NCBI GenBank assembly: GCA_938021675.1
Contig: CALIFY010000052.1
Location: forward strand, 24,934 to 88,933
Length of the DNA: 64,000 bases
From: an uncultured Acidimicrobiales bacterium
GTDB lineage: Bacteria; Actinomycetota; Acidimicrobiia; Acidimicrobiales; SZUA-35
Direction of reading: 5' to 3'
Both the position numbers and the translations under genes were made by a program. Under the pieces are notes generated by a model. The model did not search any database, had not been told where the DNA came from, and saw only the letters and a program-made list of their open reading frames with translations. Below, one piece after another: positions 9,712-18,671 of the stretch; position 1 is the first letter of the stretch, and every line of letters begins with the position of its first letter.

Positions 9712-11481
9712 CTAGCTGGCGGGATTTGGGCCAGCCTGGAAGTTCTGATCGACCTGATCGGGCGACAGGGCCACGCCGTACACGGCGACCAGATGTATTG
9801 AGCCGAGCCATGGACGATCGAGGGTGGCCTCGTTGCCGACCATGAGTACTTGGTCGGCGTCCCAACTCGATAGGTCACCGCCGGACGTGCCGGTCGCTGC
9901 CGGTTGGCCGTCGACATAGAGACGGGTTTCGCCATCGGCGGCACGGGTGAGTGTCACGTGGGTTAGCTGATCAGCCACAACAGACCCTGCTGGTGAGTCG
10001 AGGCCGGGGAGCCCGTTCTCCGACGTTTCCGTCGATCGGACCCGTGAGGTCCAACGATCGCCCGGGTCGCCGTCGGAACCACCTTGGGCCAAGGTGACGT
10101 TTCTGGCTGCGGTGTCGGTGGAGAGGGTGACGATCCGCGCCGGTCCGCTTTGGCTTGTGTTGGCTGGTGTCACCCATGCTTCCACGGTCACCTGGTTTGA
10201 GGCCGAGACCTGATCGACGATGCCGACCGATGGTCCATCGGCGCGGAGAAGGGTGGGCGAATCGATTCGCAGTGCGCCATCGGCCCAGGTCACGGCGTTT
10301 GGGTCGGTGATGGTTAGCGCCGGGCCGGAGTCGACGGAGTTGGCCGCTGAGGCGCCGGCTCCATCGTCGAATGAAAACAGGGTGACCAAACCCTCCGTTA
10401 CCCGGCCGACGGCCGGTGCCGGCGCTTCCGGTGGCGAGTCGACGGTGAGCGAGACGGTCGTCGTCGCCGGTTGGGCTGCGGTGGGATGACTGGCCACGAT
10501 CACGATCTCGTGTTGGCCAACGTCGGACTCTTGCGGGGCGACGGCGATGGTGCCCGCCCCGGATCCGCTTTCGGTCAACGTGGCAAAGCTCGGTCCGTCG
10601 CCGTCGATGGCCAAAACGAGATCATCGGACGTAGCCCCCGATGCCGCTACCGCTACCTCGGTTGTCTCTCCGGCGGTGATCGTGATCGGTTCGATGGCTT
10701 CGATCGTGAGGTCGGTCGACACGCCGCTTACCGAAACGGTGGCCATCCACGTATCGCTCCAGCCGGTGCCATCGGTCACCGTTACCGAGAACGAGTCTTG
10801 GGCCGAGTCGCCGGGAGCTATGTCGTCAAAGGCACCGGCCGGTTCATACCGGAAGGTGCCGTTGGGCTGTACGGTGACGTTCGCCCCTGATGCCAGCTCT
10901 ACAACCGTGCCAAGACCGTCGACCGACCCCTCGACCTCCGACACCACGAGCGGGCTATCGCTACCAGCGAGGTCGGCATCGGCCACCACGTTGCCATCGA
11001 GAGCGGAGGCGGCCTCGGTTTGAAAGGTATTTGGACCGCTGACCGGGGACGCCGGCTCGACCACGGCGGTGGTCGGCGGCGGCTCGTCCTGAGGTATGGG
11101 ATCGGGGCCCGACGTGACGGCGACCGCGATGACAGCGGCCGCCGCAACGGCAGCTACGGTGCCGCCAACGGCGACGGCCTGGGTCGATGGGCCCTGGGTA
11201 GCCGTCGACGCTGAGCCGGCTCCCGCGGCCAGTTCGGCCCCGGCTGCGACGGCGGCCTCGTGATGTAACACGTTTGCCGCTCCATGCCCGAGGGAGCTAG
11301 CGGCCTCGTGGCGAAGCGCAGTGACCGCTACTTGGCTACCGATCTGCTCGCTGGCGGCCACCATGGCCGCACTGGCCGGAGCGGCCATCGAAGCGGCGGC
11401 GACTCGTCGTTTGCGTGCGCTCTCGCTTTCTTCGGCCACGAACTCCTCGTCGGCGACGTCGGTGGGATGGTGGGTGGTCAT
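9712..11481 (-). CDS. membrane-anchored LamG/VCBS-like surface protein
   Basis: A 589-residue protein with no N-terminal signal. It starts with about 110 Ala/Glu/His-rich residues, then one hydrophobic segment (about residues 117-140, GTVAAVAAAAVIAVAV), a Pro/Thr linker, a VCBS/cadherin-like beta domain (about 180-290), an Ig-like segment (about 290-375), and a C-terminal LamG/concanavalin-like domain (about 385-585, containing ADGETRLYVDGQ). The predicted topology is inside-to-outside with the lectin-like domain exposed. LamG domains usually bind glycans or proteins; the ligand here is unknown. The ATG at 11481 has GGAGAA just upstream. It is divergent from a Ser/Thr kinase, which may be coincidental. 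Confidence 0.75.
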   Translation of the reverse strand: MTTHHPTDVADEEFVAEESESARKRRVAAASMAAPASAAMVAASEQIGSQVAVTALRHEAASSLGHGAANVLHHEAAVAAGAELAAGAGSASTATQGPSTQAVAVGGTVAAVAAAAVIAVAVTSGPDPIPQDEPPPTTAVVEPASPVSGPNTFQTEAASALDGNVVADADLAGSDSPLVVSEVEGSVDGLGTVVELASGANVTVQPNGTFRYEPAGAFDDIAPGDSAQDSFSVTVTDGTGWSDTWMATVSVSGVSTDLTIEAIEPITITAGETTEVAVAASGATSDDLVLAIDGDGPSFATLTESGSGAGTIAVAPQESDVGQHEIVIVASHPTAAQPATTTVSLTVDSPPEAPAPAVGRVTEGLVTLFSFDDGAGASAANSVDSGPALTITDPNAVTWADGALRIDSPTLLRADGPSVGIVDQVSASNQVTVEAWVTPANTSQSGPARIVTLSTDTAARNVTLAQGGSDGDPGDRWTSRVRSTETSENGLPGLDSPAGSVVADQLTHVTLTRAADGETRLYVDGQPAATGTSGGDLSSWDADQVLMVGNEATLDRPWLGSIHLVAVYGVALSPDQVDQNFQAGPNPAS

Positions 11482-11617
11482 AGTTTCTCCGTTCTCCACC
11501 TGGAGAGAGAGTGCGCTGGCATGCCAATCGACAGGGTCGGGTGTGGGAGTGGCGGATTGCACGCTGTCGATGGAGTGGTCGCCGAGGTGGAGGGTCGCAT
11601 CGCTGCACCGACAACCT

Positions 11618-11623
11618 TACAGT
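11618..11623 (+). promoter_or_regulatory. TACAGT -10 box, 7 bases before a GTG
   Basis: TACAGT fits the actinobacterial TANNNT -10 consensus and lies exactly 7 bases before the GTG of the short ORF at 11631. I see no good -35 element. Confidence 0.45.
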
Positions 11624-11630
11624 GACGAAG

Positions 11631-11702
11631 GTGAGCAAGCCCGGGCAGATCTGGGGAAAAGCCCTAGTCGACCCTTGCGGAGCACAGCATGTCGGGAACT
11701 AA
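11631..11702 (+). CDS. 23-residue leaderless upstream ORF overlapping the kinase start
   Basis: A GTG at 11631 opens a 23-codon ORF (starts VSKPGQIWGK, ends CGAQHVGN). It stops at 11700-11702, 14 bases inside the kinase gene in another frame. A TANNNT -10 box is correctly spaced for leaderless translation. The kinase ATG lies within it together with a weak GCGGAG site, suggesting coupled translation. The peptide itself has no recognisable motif. Confidence 0.35.
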   Translation: MSKPGQIWGKALVDPCGAQHVGN

Positions 11703-13236
11703 CATTGGAATCGACGATCTCGCTGACGCCGAACTGATCGGTGAAGGTGGATTCGCGTCTGTATACGCCGCGACCGACCGTCGCCTCCACCGCCGAGTAG
11801 CGGTGAAGGTGATGCGCAAGAATCTCACCGCCTCAGCGCAGCGGAAGTTCGCCCGCGAATGTGTCGTCATGGGTCGGCTCTCGAAGCATCCAAACGTCGC
11901 CACCGTGTATTCTTCGGGCTATACCGACGACGGGTTGCCCTATCTCGTAATGGAACTCCTTGCCGGCGGCAGCCTCGCCGAGGCGGTGAAGCGGTCCGGT
12001 CCGCTGCCGTGGCGGGATGCCGTCCGCTATCTCATCCCGGTGGCCGAGGCGCTCGATGCGGCCCACCGAGCCGGCATTGTCCACCGTGACGTAAAGCCAG
12101 ACAATATTTTGCTCGATGACGGTGTGCCTCACCTGACCGACTTCGGCATCGCCGATCTCCAATGGGTTGATGCCAACACCACCAGTGAGGTCGTTGCCAG
12201 CTGGCATCACAGCCCACCGGAGACGTTCGAAGATGAGCGTGACGAGCGGTCTGATCTGTACTCCTTAGCGTCGACCCTTTTCACCTTGATCGTTGGCCAC
12301 GGTCCGTTCTACGACCCTGACCACCGAACGATCTTGTCGTTGATTCATCGGGTTGCCAGCGACCCGCCGCCGGAACTGCCGACAGAGCTCGGCCCGCCGC
12401 AGCTCAACCGGTTCATCGCCTGGGCGATGGCCAAAAACCCCGATCATCGACCGCAGACCGCGGTGGAGGTGGCGGACGAACTTCGCCAACTGGCCGATCT
12501 CAGCGAGGTCGACGTCGACCCGACCAAGATTTCCCGCCCTCAAGAACACTCAGCCGATGCCGCTGGACGGGACGTCGCGGTCCGGGCCGAAGACGGCGCC
12601 GGCAGCCGGCAGCCTCAACCGAGCGGTGGTCATCGGTCGAGGATGCCGGTTGTGGTGGCCTTGTCGGTGTTAGCCGTCGTTGGCGCCGTGCTGGTTGTCG
12701 GTGCCATGGCCTACTTTGGACGTTCGCCAACCGAAGACGTGTCCGCTCCTCCTGCAGCGCCGGTCACCGGCGCTGAACCGGCGACTCCCGTGGGTGAAGC
12801 AAACAATCCGTATCCTCTCGGGCAGAGCGTCAACCTCTTCTACGATGATGCCACCAGCGCCTCCGAGCGACAGTGGAGGATCGAGATTCTCGATTCGCTC
12901 GCCGATGACACCGGTGCGACAGCAATCGTTCCGCCGGAGGCCAACCTCCGGTTGGTGACGGCCAGCCTTCGTGTGACCTACCGCGGTGGGGCCGAGCCCG
13001 GTCCGATGTCGCAGATCCAGATTTGGGCCGGCGACGCCGCCGGCCGACGGTTCGAGCCAGTTGCCGATGGGTGCGACGCGACGACGGAGCCGTTCGACGT
13101 CGACGCTGAGCTATCGATCGGCGAGGCTGTCGAAGGCGAATTCTGCTGGTGGGTTCCGACCGATGCCCAGGACTCTGTGCTCGTTGCGGTAGCGGCCACG
13201 CCGGCCGACGGCCAGCTGTACCTGGCCACCCAATGA
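11689..13236 (+). CDS. transmembrane Ser/Thr protein kinase (Hanks type)
   Basis: The 515-residue protein has a complete kinase domain (about residues 10-275): glycine loop IGEGGFASV, ATP Lys40, catalytic Asp134 in HRDVKPDN, and metal-binding Asp151 in DFG. A juxtamembrane linker is followed by one transmembrane helix (about 318-342) and an extracellular domain of roughly 170 residues with a few cysteines. There are no PASTA repeats, so it is not PknB-like cell-division kinase. The outer domain may sense a ligand and signal inward. The activation segment lacks an obvious Thr-rich loop but carries NTTSEVV. The ATG at 11689 is preceded by GCGGAG. Confidence 0.9.
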   Translation: MSGTNIGIDDLADAELIGEGGFASVYAATDRRLHRRVAVKVMRKNLTASAQRKFARECVVMGRLSKHPNVATVYSSGYTDDGLPYLVMELLAGGSLAEAVKRSGPLPWRDAVRYLIPVAEALDAAHRAGIVHRDVKPDNILLDDGVPHLTDFGIADLQWVDANTTSEVVASWHHSPPETFEDERDERSDLYSLASTLFTLIVGHGPFYDPDHRTILSLIHRVASDPPPELPTELGPPQLNRFIAWAMAKNPDHRPQTAVEVADELRQLADLSEVDVDPTKISRPQEHSADAAGRDVAVRAEDGAGSRQPQPSGGHRSRMPVVVALSVLAVVGAVLVVGAMAYFGRSPTEDVSAPPAAPVTGAEPATPVGEANNPYPLGQSVNLFYDDATSASERQWRIEILDSLADDTGATAIVPPEANLRLVTASLRVTYRGGAEPGPMSQIQIWAGDAAGRRFEPVADGCDATTEPFDVDAELSIGEAVEGEFCWWVPTDAQDSVLVAVAATPADGQLYLATQ

Positions 13237-13327
13237 TCGCTCTTTGTTGAGGGCCCTGGGTCGAGGGCGGTACCACGACTCGGAGCAACGAAGGCGCACT
13301 GTGTGGTAGGCCGTCCATACTGGGTTC

Positions 13328-14860
13328 GTGACAACCCCCGAAGTTGAATCGAGTACGACGCCTCCAGCGGGACAGGTTCCCCTCGACTCTCCAGTTGGAC
13401 GGACCATCATCGGGGTAACCGTTGCCGGTTCATCTGTCGCCATGCTCACCGCCACGGTGGTCAACGTTGCGCTCCCCACGATCGCGGTCGACCTCAACGT
13501 CAGTTCGAGCCAGCAGCAGTGGATCATCAACGCCTACCTGCTGTCGATCGCGTCGCTCATCCTCGTCGGTGGCACGCTCGGCGATCGCTACGGCCGTCTC
13601 CGGATCTATAGGGTCGGAGTGGTGTGGTTCGCTGTCGCATCGTTGGCCTGCGCCGCCGCGCCCTCGGTCAACCTTCTGATCGCCGCCCGCTTGCTCCAAG
13701 GGGTCGGGGCCGCGCTGTTGACACCCGGTTCTCTGGCCATAATCGAGTCGACGTTACAACCCGACGACCGGGGTCGAGGTGTGGGTCGGTGGTCGGGGCT
13801 CAGCGGGGTCGCCGGCGCGATCGGACCCCTGGTCGGCGGCGTCTTGGTCGTCTTTTCGTGGCGATGGGTGTTCCTACTGAACCTTCCGGTCGCCGTCGCC
13901 GTTCTGGTTTTTTCGGGGCGGGTTCCCGAATCGTCAGACCCGTCGGCCAAGGGGGTCAAACTCGACGTGGTCGGTGCGGTGTTGACCGCCGTTTCCCTAG
14001 GTGCGGCGTCTTACGGCCTCATTCAGGGTCCGGTCGGTGGGTTCGGTTTCATCGACATCGCGGCGATCGCCGTCGCCGTTGCCGCCGTCGCCGGTCTGGC
14101 CTGGAATGAACCGCGCCGCGAACACCCGATAGTTCCATTCGACCTGTTCAATAGTCGACCGTTCGCTGTAGCCAACGCGGTTACCTTCCTCGTCTATGGC
14201 GGCATGGGTGTGGTCTTCTTTCTGCTTTCGGTTCAGCTCCAAGTTTCGCTTGGTTGGCCGCCGATCGCCGCTGGCGCGGCGTTGCTTCCGGTGACCCTTC
14301 TGATGCTGGCCCTGTCTTCGCAAGCTGGAGCGTTGGCCCAACGGGTCGGGCCGAGGTGGCCGCTTACGGTTGGAACCGGTCTGATCGCCGGCGGAATGTT
14401 CGTGCTCGCTGGGGTCGAGGCGGGAGACCGGTACCTCACCGGCGTACTTCCGGGTGTTGTCATTTTCGGCATCGGTTTGGTTGGAAGCGTCGCCCCTGTC
14501 ACCGCCACGGCGCTTGGTGCCGTGCCCGACGATCGTGCTGGCGCCGCCTCCGGCATTAACAACGCAGTGTCGCGAACCGGCCAACTTCTGACGATCGCCG
14601 CCGTACCTCCGCTGGTCGGGCTCGGTGGGGACGATCTCAGCGACGCTGTGCGGCTCACCGCCGGGTACGGCGACGCTATGTATGTCGGAGCGGTACTCGT
14701 AGCGTTTGGCGCGGTGGTCGCCGCGGTGTTTCTACGATCGGTGCCGGACGAAGGTTCGTCTTCGACCGCCGCACGGTTGGAGCTCGATCACCCCGAGGTG
14801 GTGTGTGGCCGTCGATTCCATTGCGGGGTGGAGAGCCCAAATCCGGTAGGGAGCAGGTGA
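13328..14860 (+). CDS. MFS drug/solute exporter, DHA2 (14-TM) family
   Basis: The 510-residue protein has about 14 hydrophobic helices. It carries the MFS motif GGTLGDRYGRLRIYR in the loop after the second helix and motif C-like sequence (GPLVGGVLV) in helix 5. This matches EmrB/QacA-type proton-coupled exporters. The substrate cannot be inferred. The start is a GTG at 13328; CATACT 6 bases before it could be a near-consensus -10 box for a leaderless transcript, since no ribosome-binding site is visible. No TetR or MarR regulator is adjacent. Confidence 0.88.
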   Translation: MTTPEVESSTTPPAGQVPLDSPVGRTIIGVTVAGSSVAMLTATVVNVALPTIAVDLNVSSSQQQWIINAYLLSIASLILVGGTLGDRYGRLRIYRVGVVWFAVASLACAAAPSVNLLIAARLLQGVGAALLTPGSLAIIESTLQPDDRGRGVGRWSGLSGVAGAIGPLVGGVLVVFSWRWVFLLNLPVAVAVLVFSGRVPESSDPSAKGVKLDVVGAVLTAVSLGAASYGLIQGPVGGFGFIDIAAIAVAVAAVAGLAWNEPRREHPIVPFDLFNSRPFAVANAVTFLVYGGMGVVFFLLSVQLQVSLGWPPIAAGAALLPVTLLMLALSSQAGALAQRVGPRWPLTVGTGLIAGGMFVLAGVEAGDRYLTGVLPGVVIFGIGLVGSVAPVTATALGAVPDDRAGAASGINNAVSRTGQLLTIAAVPPLVGLGGDDLSDAVRLTAGYGDAMYVGAVLVAFGAVVAAVFLRSVPDEGSSSTAARLELDHPEVVCGRRFHCGVESPNPVGSR

Positions 14861-14883
14861 AACTGCGCGTCGTCGGCCCGCGC

Positions 14884-14889
14884 TAGCGT
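14884..14889 (+). promoter_or_regulatory. TAGCGT -10 box, 7 bases before an ATG
   Basis: TAGCGT fits TANNNT and is 7 bases before the ATG of the 13-codon ORF at 14897, the spacing expected for a leaderless start. Confidence 0.45.
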
Positions 14890-14896
14890 GGTGCCG

Positions 14897-14938
14897 ATGG
14901 CGGCTAGACGGGCTACGAAACGAGGGTGCGATGAGTGA
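14897..14938 (+). CDS. 13-residue leaderless upstream ORF overlapping the PPOX gene
   Basis: The ORF MAARRATKRGCDE begins 7 bases after a -10 box. It ends with TGA at 14936-14938, overlapping the ATG of the next gene by 8 bases (ATGAGTGA). GAGGGTGCG within it can serve as the ribosome-binding site for the next gene. It is basic and has no known motif. Its role as a coupling or leader ORF is inferred from layout. Confidence 0.35.
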   Translation: MAARRATKRGCDE

Positions 14939-15377
14939 CGCAATTGGTTTGGATGAGGTCAAGACGTTCGCTTCCGAACTAAGCCCGTGGGCCCACCTCG
15001 CCACCGTGGGCGCAGACAACCAGCCCGATGTCGTACCGGTCCACCCGTGTTGGGAAGGCGAAACTCTGTGGGCCATGCTCGGCATAAACTCGGTCAAGGC
15101 CCGCAACGTCGTAGCGAATCCACATGTGGCGTTGCACTGGCAGGTGACCGAGGTCGGCGACGGTGTCGAGTTGTGGGGGTCGGCTGAGGTGTTCGATGAC
15201 GTCGAGACCAAACGCCGGCTTTGGGATGGCGTGTTCGACTACGATTTGAACGCCTTTGCTCCCGGGGGTCCCGACGACTCGCCGGAAACCGCCTTCCTGG
15301 CTATCCACCCAACCCGGGCGCTCGTGCTGAAGCAATACGGCATGGGTGGGATGCTGCGTTGGTCAGCCGAGGGCTGA
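14931..15377 (+). CDS. PPOX-class (F420/FMN split-barrel) protein
   Basis: A 148-residue pyridoxamine-phosphate-oxidase-like split barrel. The strand WAHLATVGADNQPDVVPV and the following WEGETLWAML are typical of small F420- or FMN-binding PPOX proteins. cofD and cofE elsewhere in the window make F420 the more likely cofactor. The substrate is unknown. Translation may be coupled to a short upstream ORF that overlaps the ATG. A 7-bp hairpin (15403-15409 with 15417-15423) follows the stop and may end the transcript. Confidence 0.75.
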   Translation: MSDAIGLDEVKTFASELSPWAHLATVGADNQPDVVPVHPCWEGETLWAMLGINSVKARNVVANPHVALHWQVTEVGDGVELWGSAEVFDDVETKRRLWDGVFDYDLNAFAPGGPDDSPETAFLAIHPTRALVLKQYGMGGMLRWSAEG

Positions 15378-15451
15378 GGTCCTGCCTCTCGAACCGCTGG
15401 CGACCGGATGTACTGCGTCCGGTTCAGCCCGTTCTGGCCGGTATCGAAGAA

Positions 15452-15481
15452 TTGAGCTCCGACTCGGCTACGACGTAGCCT
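15452..15481 (+). promoter_or_regulatory. promoter of the CoA-transferase gene (leaderless)
   Basis: TTGAGC (15452-15457) and TAGCCT (15476-15481) are 18 bases apart. The ATG at 15489 follows 7 bases after the -10 box, so the transcript is predicted to be leaderless. Confidence 0.55.
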
Positions 15482-15488
15482 CGCGGCT

Positions 15489-16718
15489 ATGCCATCGCCA
15501 CTGGATGAGATCCGGGTAGTCGAGATCGCCAGCTTCGCGGCAGCACCGACCGCGGCGGCCATCATGGCCGATCTCGGAGCCGATGTCATAAAGGTTGAGG
15601 CCATGGGTGGCGATCCGATCCGTGGGTTGTTGAAGCAGGCCAAGCTCCCCGAAGGCGAATACAACCCGGACCATCCCTTTCAGTTCATCAATAGAGGCAA
15701 ACGTTCGATCGAGCTCAACCTCGATGATCGGTCGGGGGTAGAGGTTGCTCATCGGCTGGTGGCGGTAGCCGACGTCGTCATACTCAATCTCTTGCCCGGT
15801 CGCCGAAAACGATTCCAACTCGACGTTGACACCATTCACGGCATCAAGCCCGATCTCGTCATCGGGTTGTTGACCGGGTATGGCGAGCAAGGCGAGGAGA
15901 TCGATCGGCCCGGTTACGACGTCACCGCCTTTTTTGCCCGGTCGGGGCTGATTGGCGGCATGATTCCGCCAGACGGGTATCCGCCCCGTCCTCGCCCCGC
16001 CCAAGGTGACCACACGGCATCGATAGCGTTGTTCGGTGGGATCATGGCTGGATTGCGGATGCGGGATACGACCGGCGGCGGCCAGGTGGTCGAGACTTCG
16101 TTGCTCAGGACGGCGGCTTTTACCATCGCCGCCGACCTTGCGACGGCGGTGATCGATGGCCGGCCAGTTTTGGATCGCCCGAGGGAGCAGGCCCTGTCCC
16201 CGATGATCGAGGCCTTCTGCTGCGCTGACCGACGATGGATCCAGTTCACCATGCCGGACCGGGGTGATGCCTGGGTTCGGTTCTGTCGCGCTCTGCAACG
16301 TCCCGACCTGATCGATGACGAACGGTACGCCACCGGCCGGCTTCGTCACCGCAACATGTCTCCGCTGATCGAAACCATCGGTGAGATTATCGGAGAGCAA
16401 CCGTACGACCACTGGGAGCCTCGGCTCGACGATGAACGGTGCATCTGGGCTCCAATACATAACGCAGCCACTGCAGCCACCGACGCACAGGTGAGAGCGG
16501 CCGGCGTTTTCGAGCCGATCGATCACCCGGAGGCCGGCCGGTTTGACACCGTCGGCGCACCGTTTCGTTTCCCCGGTAACGACGAGGTTGGGGCCAAAGG
16601 GCCAGCGCCGAACCGGGGACAGCATTCGGCCGAGATCTTGTCGGAGTTGTTGGGCTACAGCGACCAAGAGATTGCGGCGCTGGCAACATCAGGTGTGGTT
16701 CCCGGCCCCCACGGTTGA
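15489..16718 (+). CDS. class III CoA-transferase (CaiB/BaiF family)
   Basis: A 409-residue family III CoA-transferase or racemase. It shows the N-terminal signature VVEIASFAAAPTAAAIMADLGADVIKVE, the RPGYD segment equivalent to the GHDINY region, and Asp174 in QGDHTAS at the position of the catalytic Asp169 of formyl-CoA transferase. Members move CoA between carboxylates or racemise 2-methylacyl-CoAs (AMACR). With no neighbouring acyl-CoA genes, the substrate is open. The start is set by the leaderless promoter. It stands as a single transcription unit. Confidence 0.88.
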   Translation: MPSPLDEIRVVEIASFAAAPTAAAIMADLGADVIKVEAMGGDPIRGLLKQAKLPEGEYNPDHPFQFINRGKRSIELNLDDRSGVEVAHRLVAVADVVILNLLPGRRKRFQLDVDTIHGIKPDLVIGLLTGYGEQGEEIDRPGYDVTAFFARSGLIGGMIPPDGYPPRPRPAQGDHTASIALFGGIMAGLRMRDTTGGGQVVETSLLRTAAFTIAADLATAVIDGRPVLDRPREQALSPMIEAFCCADRRWIQFTMPDRGDAWVRFCRALQRPDLIDDERYATGRLRHRNMSPLIETIGEIIGEQPYDHWEPRLDDERCIWAPIHNAATAATDAQVRAAGVFEPIDHPEAGRFDTVGAPFRFPGNDEVGAKGPAPNRGQHSAEILSELLGYSDQEIAALATSGVVPGPHG

Positions 16719-16782
16719 GATCAGCGATGGCGTGAAGTGATGAGGTCGGCCCGAGGCCGGATTTGGTGTCTGTCGTGATCAT

Positions 16783-16802
16783 GGTCACCGTGAAGGGTGA
16801 CC
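16783..16802. terminator. 7-bp hairpin after the CoA-transferase gene
   Basis: GGTCACC (16783-16789) pairs with GGTGACC (16796-16802) around a 6-base loop, between the CoA-transferase stop and the GH13 start. There is no T-run, so it could equally be an operator of the GH13 gene. Confidence 0.4.
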
Positions 16803-16887
16803 GCAGTCGGCTACGGTCCGTGCCGGGAAACGGTGACGACGGACGATCGCTCCTGAGCACGTGACCACATACACGAGGAGGAGCGTC

Positions 16888-18522
16888 ATGGCGACAGGTA
16901 CCAGGGATGTTGGTGAGGGGCGCTGGTGGCGGCACGCCGTCGTGTACCAGGTGTATCTGCGTTCGTTCGCCGATGGCACCGGCGATGGCACCGGCGACAT
17001 CGCTGGCTTGCGTAGTAGGTTGCCCTATCTCAGTCAGCTCGGGGTTGACGCATTGTGGCTCAACCCGTGGTACCCATCGCCTCTGCGCGATGGCGGCTAT
17101 GACGTGTCCGACTACCGCAACATCGATCCGCGCTTCGGGACTCTCGACGATGCCGATGCTCTGATCGAGGAGGCTCACGACCTTGGGATACGTGTCATCA
17201 CCGACCTCGTGCCAAACCACACCTCTGATCAGCACGCCTGGTTTCAGGAAGCTCTCGCCGGCGGGCCAGGGCATCCGGCCCGAGATCGGTATTGGTTTCG
17301 ACCAGGTTCGGGTCCCGATGGCGATGAACCACCGAACGACTGGATGGCGGTATTCGGTGGTTCGGCATGGGAGCGGGTCCCGGACGGAGAGTGGTATCTT
17401 CACCTCTTCGACCCCAGTCAACCCGACCTCAACTGGGATCACCCAGAGGTGCGGGACGACTTCGATGGGGTACTCCGGTTTTGGTTGGACCGCGGTGTCG
17501 ATGGGTTTCGGGTCGATGTGGCCCATGGTCTGGTAAAAGACCCTGAGTTGCCTGAGTTGGGTGAAGTCGGCAAACTTCTCGATGCCAAGTCAGCGGCCGA
17601 TCATCCGTTCTGGGACCGCGACGGAGTGCACGAGATTATCCGTCGTTGGCGGCGGATAATCGACGACTACGAGGATCGGATGATGGTGGCCGAAGCTTGG
17701 GTGCCGGCTCACCGAGTGCCGAAATATCTTCGCCCCGATGAATACCACCAGTCATTCAACTTCGACTTGTTGACCGCCGACTGGGACGCGGCGGCGTTTG
17801 CCGACGTGATCGAACGCTCGGTCGTCGCCGCAAACGAGGTTGGGGCCACCTCTACATGGACATTGTCCAACCACGATGTCATGCGCCATGCGACCCGCTA
17901 CGGGCTGCCGGTCGGAACCGACTGGCGAAAGTGGCCGATCGATGGCCCTCATGAGGAACTCGATGTCGAGCTCGGAACGCAGCGGGCCCGGGCCGCGGCG
18001 TTGGTCACCTTGTCGTTGCCCGGCTCGGTGTATCTCTATCAGGGGGAAGAACTCGGGTTGCCGGAGGCGTGGGACCTGCCGACCAGCGTGCTCGAAGATC
18101 CGACCTGGGAACGGTCTGCTCACACCGAGAAAGGACGAGACGGGTGCCGGGTGCCGATCCCGTGGACGCCCGAGGGGTCGTCGTTCGGATTTGGAACCGG
18201 AACGTCGTGGCTCCCACAACCGGCTCGATTCGGTTCGCTGTCGGTGGCGGCCCAGGCCGACCAGGCCGATTCGACGCTCGAACTGTATAGGCGGGCGGTA
18301 GCTCTCCGAGACGAATGGTTCGGTTCGGCCGCGGGGGACGAGTTGTCGATGGTCGATCTCGGTGTCGATGTGTTGGCCTTCCGGCGAGCCGATGCGATGT
18401 GCATCGCCAACATGGGCCAAGCGGCGGTCGCCCTTCCGGACGGTCGGGTGGTGTTGGCGTCGGTCCCCGGCGTGGACGGTGAGCTTCCGGCCAACACAGC
18501 AGCCTGGATCGCGCTGGGGTGA
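16888..18522 (+). CDS. GH13 alpha-glucosidase/alpha-amylase-type enzyme
   Basis: The 544-residue protein is a GH13 TIM barrel. Catalytic residues are visible as nucleophile Asp210 (GFRVDVAHG), acid/base Glu269 (VAEAW) and transition-state Asp330 (SNHDV). Conserved regions DLVPNHTS and VYLYQGEELGLPE are also present. The short loops and QGEELGLPE place it with oligo-1,6-glucosidase or alpha-glucosidase-like enzymes that cleave short alpha-glucosides, not polymer amylases. It has no signal peptide, so it is cytoplasmic. GAGGAGGAG precedes the ATG at 16888. An in-frame GTG at 16861 lies before that site and was rejected. Confidence 0.9.
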   Translation: MATGTRDVGEGRWWRHAVVYQVYLRSFADGTGDGTGDIAGLRSRLPYLSQLGVDALWLNPWYPSPLRDGGYDVSDYRNIDPRFGTLDDADALIEEAHDLGIRVITDLVPNHTSDQHAWFQEALAGGPGHPARDRYWFRPGSGPDGDEPPNDWMAVFGGSAWERVPDGEWYLHLFDPSQPDLNWDHPEVRDDFDGVLRFWLDRGVDGFRVDVAHGLVKDPELPELGEVGKLLDAKSAADHPFWDRDGVHEIIRRWRRIIDDYEDRMMVAEAWVPAHRVPKYLRPDEYHQSFNFDLLTADWDAAAFADVIERSVVAANEVGATSTWTLSNHDVMRHATRYGLPVGTDWRKWPIDGPHEELDVELGTQRARAAALVTLSLPGSVYLYQGEELGLPEAWDLPTSVLEDPTWERSAHTEKGRDGCRVPIPWTPEGSSFGFGTGTSWLPQPARFGSLSVAAQADQADSTLELYRRAVALRDEWFGSAAGDELSMVDLGVDVLAFRRADAMCIANMGQAAVALPDGRVVLASVPGVDGELPANTAAWIALG

Positions 18523-18556
18523 CGGCTCTGGCTGACGGCGTTTCCGGACGGCAGTT

Positions 18557-18600
18557 CAGCGTGATGAACCTGCCAGCGCGATGAACCTGTCAGCGTGATA
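18557..18600 (+). repeat. 17-bp tandem direct repeats before the small secreted protein
   Basis: CAGCGTGATGAACCTGC (18557-18573) is followed directly by CAGCGCGATGAACCTGT (18574-18590) and then the first 9 bases again (18591-18599). The array lies 72 bases before the next gene start and may be an iteron-like regulator site. Confidence 0.75.
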
Positions 18601-18671
18601 ATGCACCGCGGCCTCCGTCTGTGAATCGTGCGGCAGTTAGCCGCGTAGGTCCATCGGAGGAATCACCGAGC

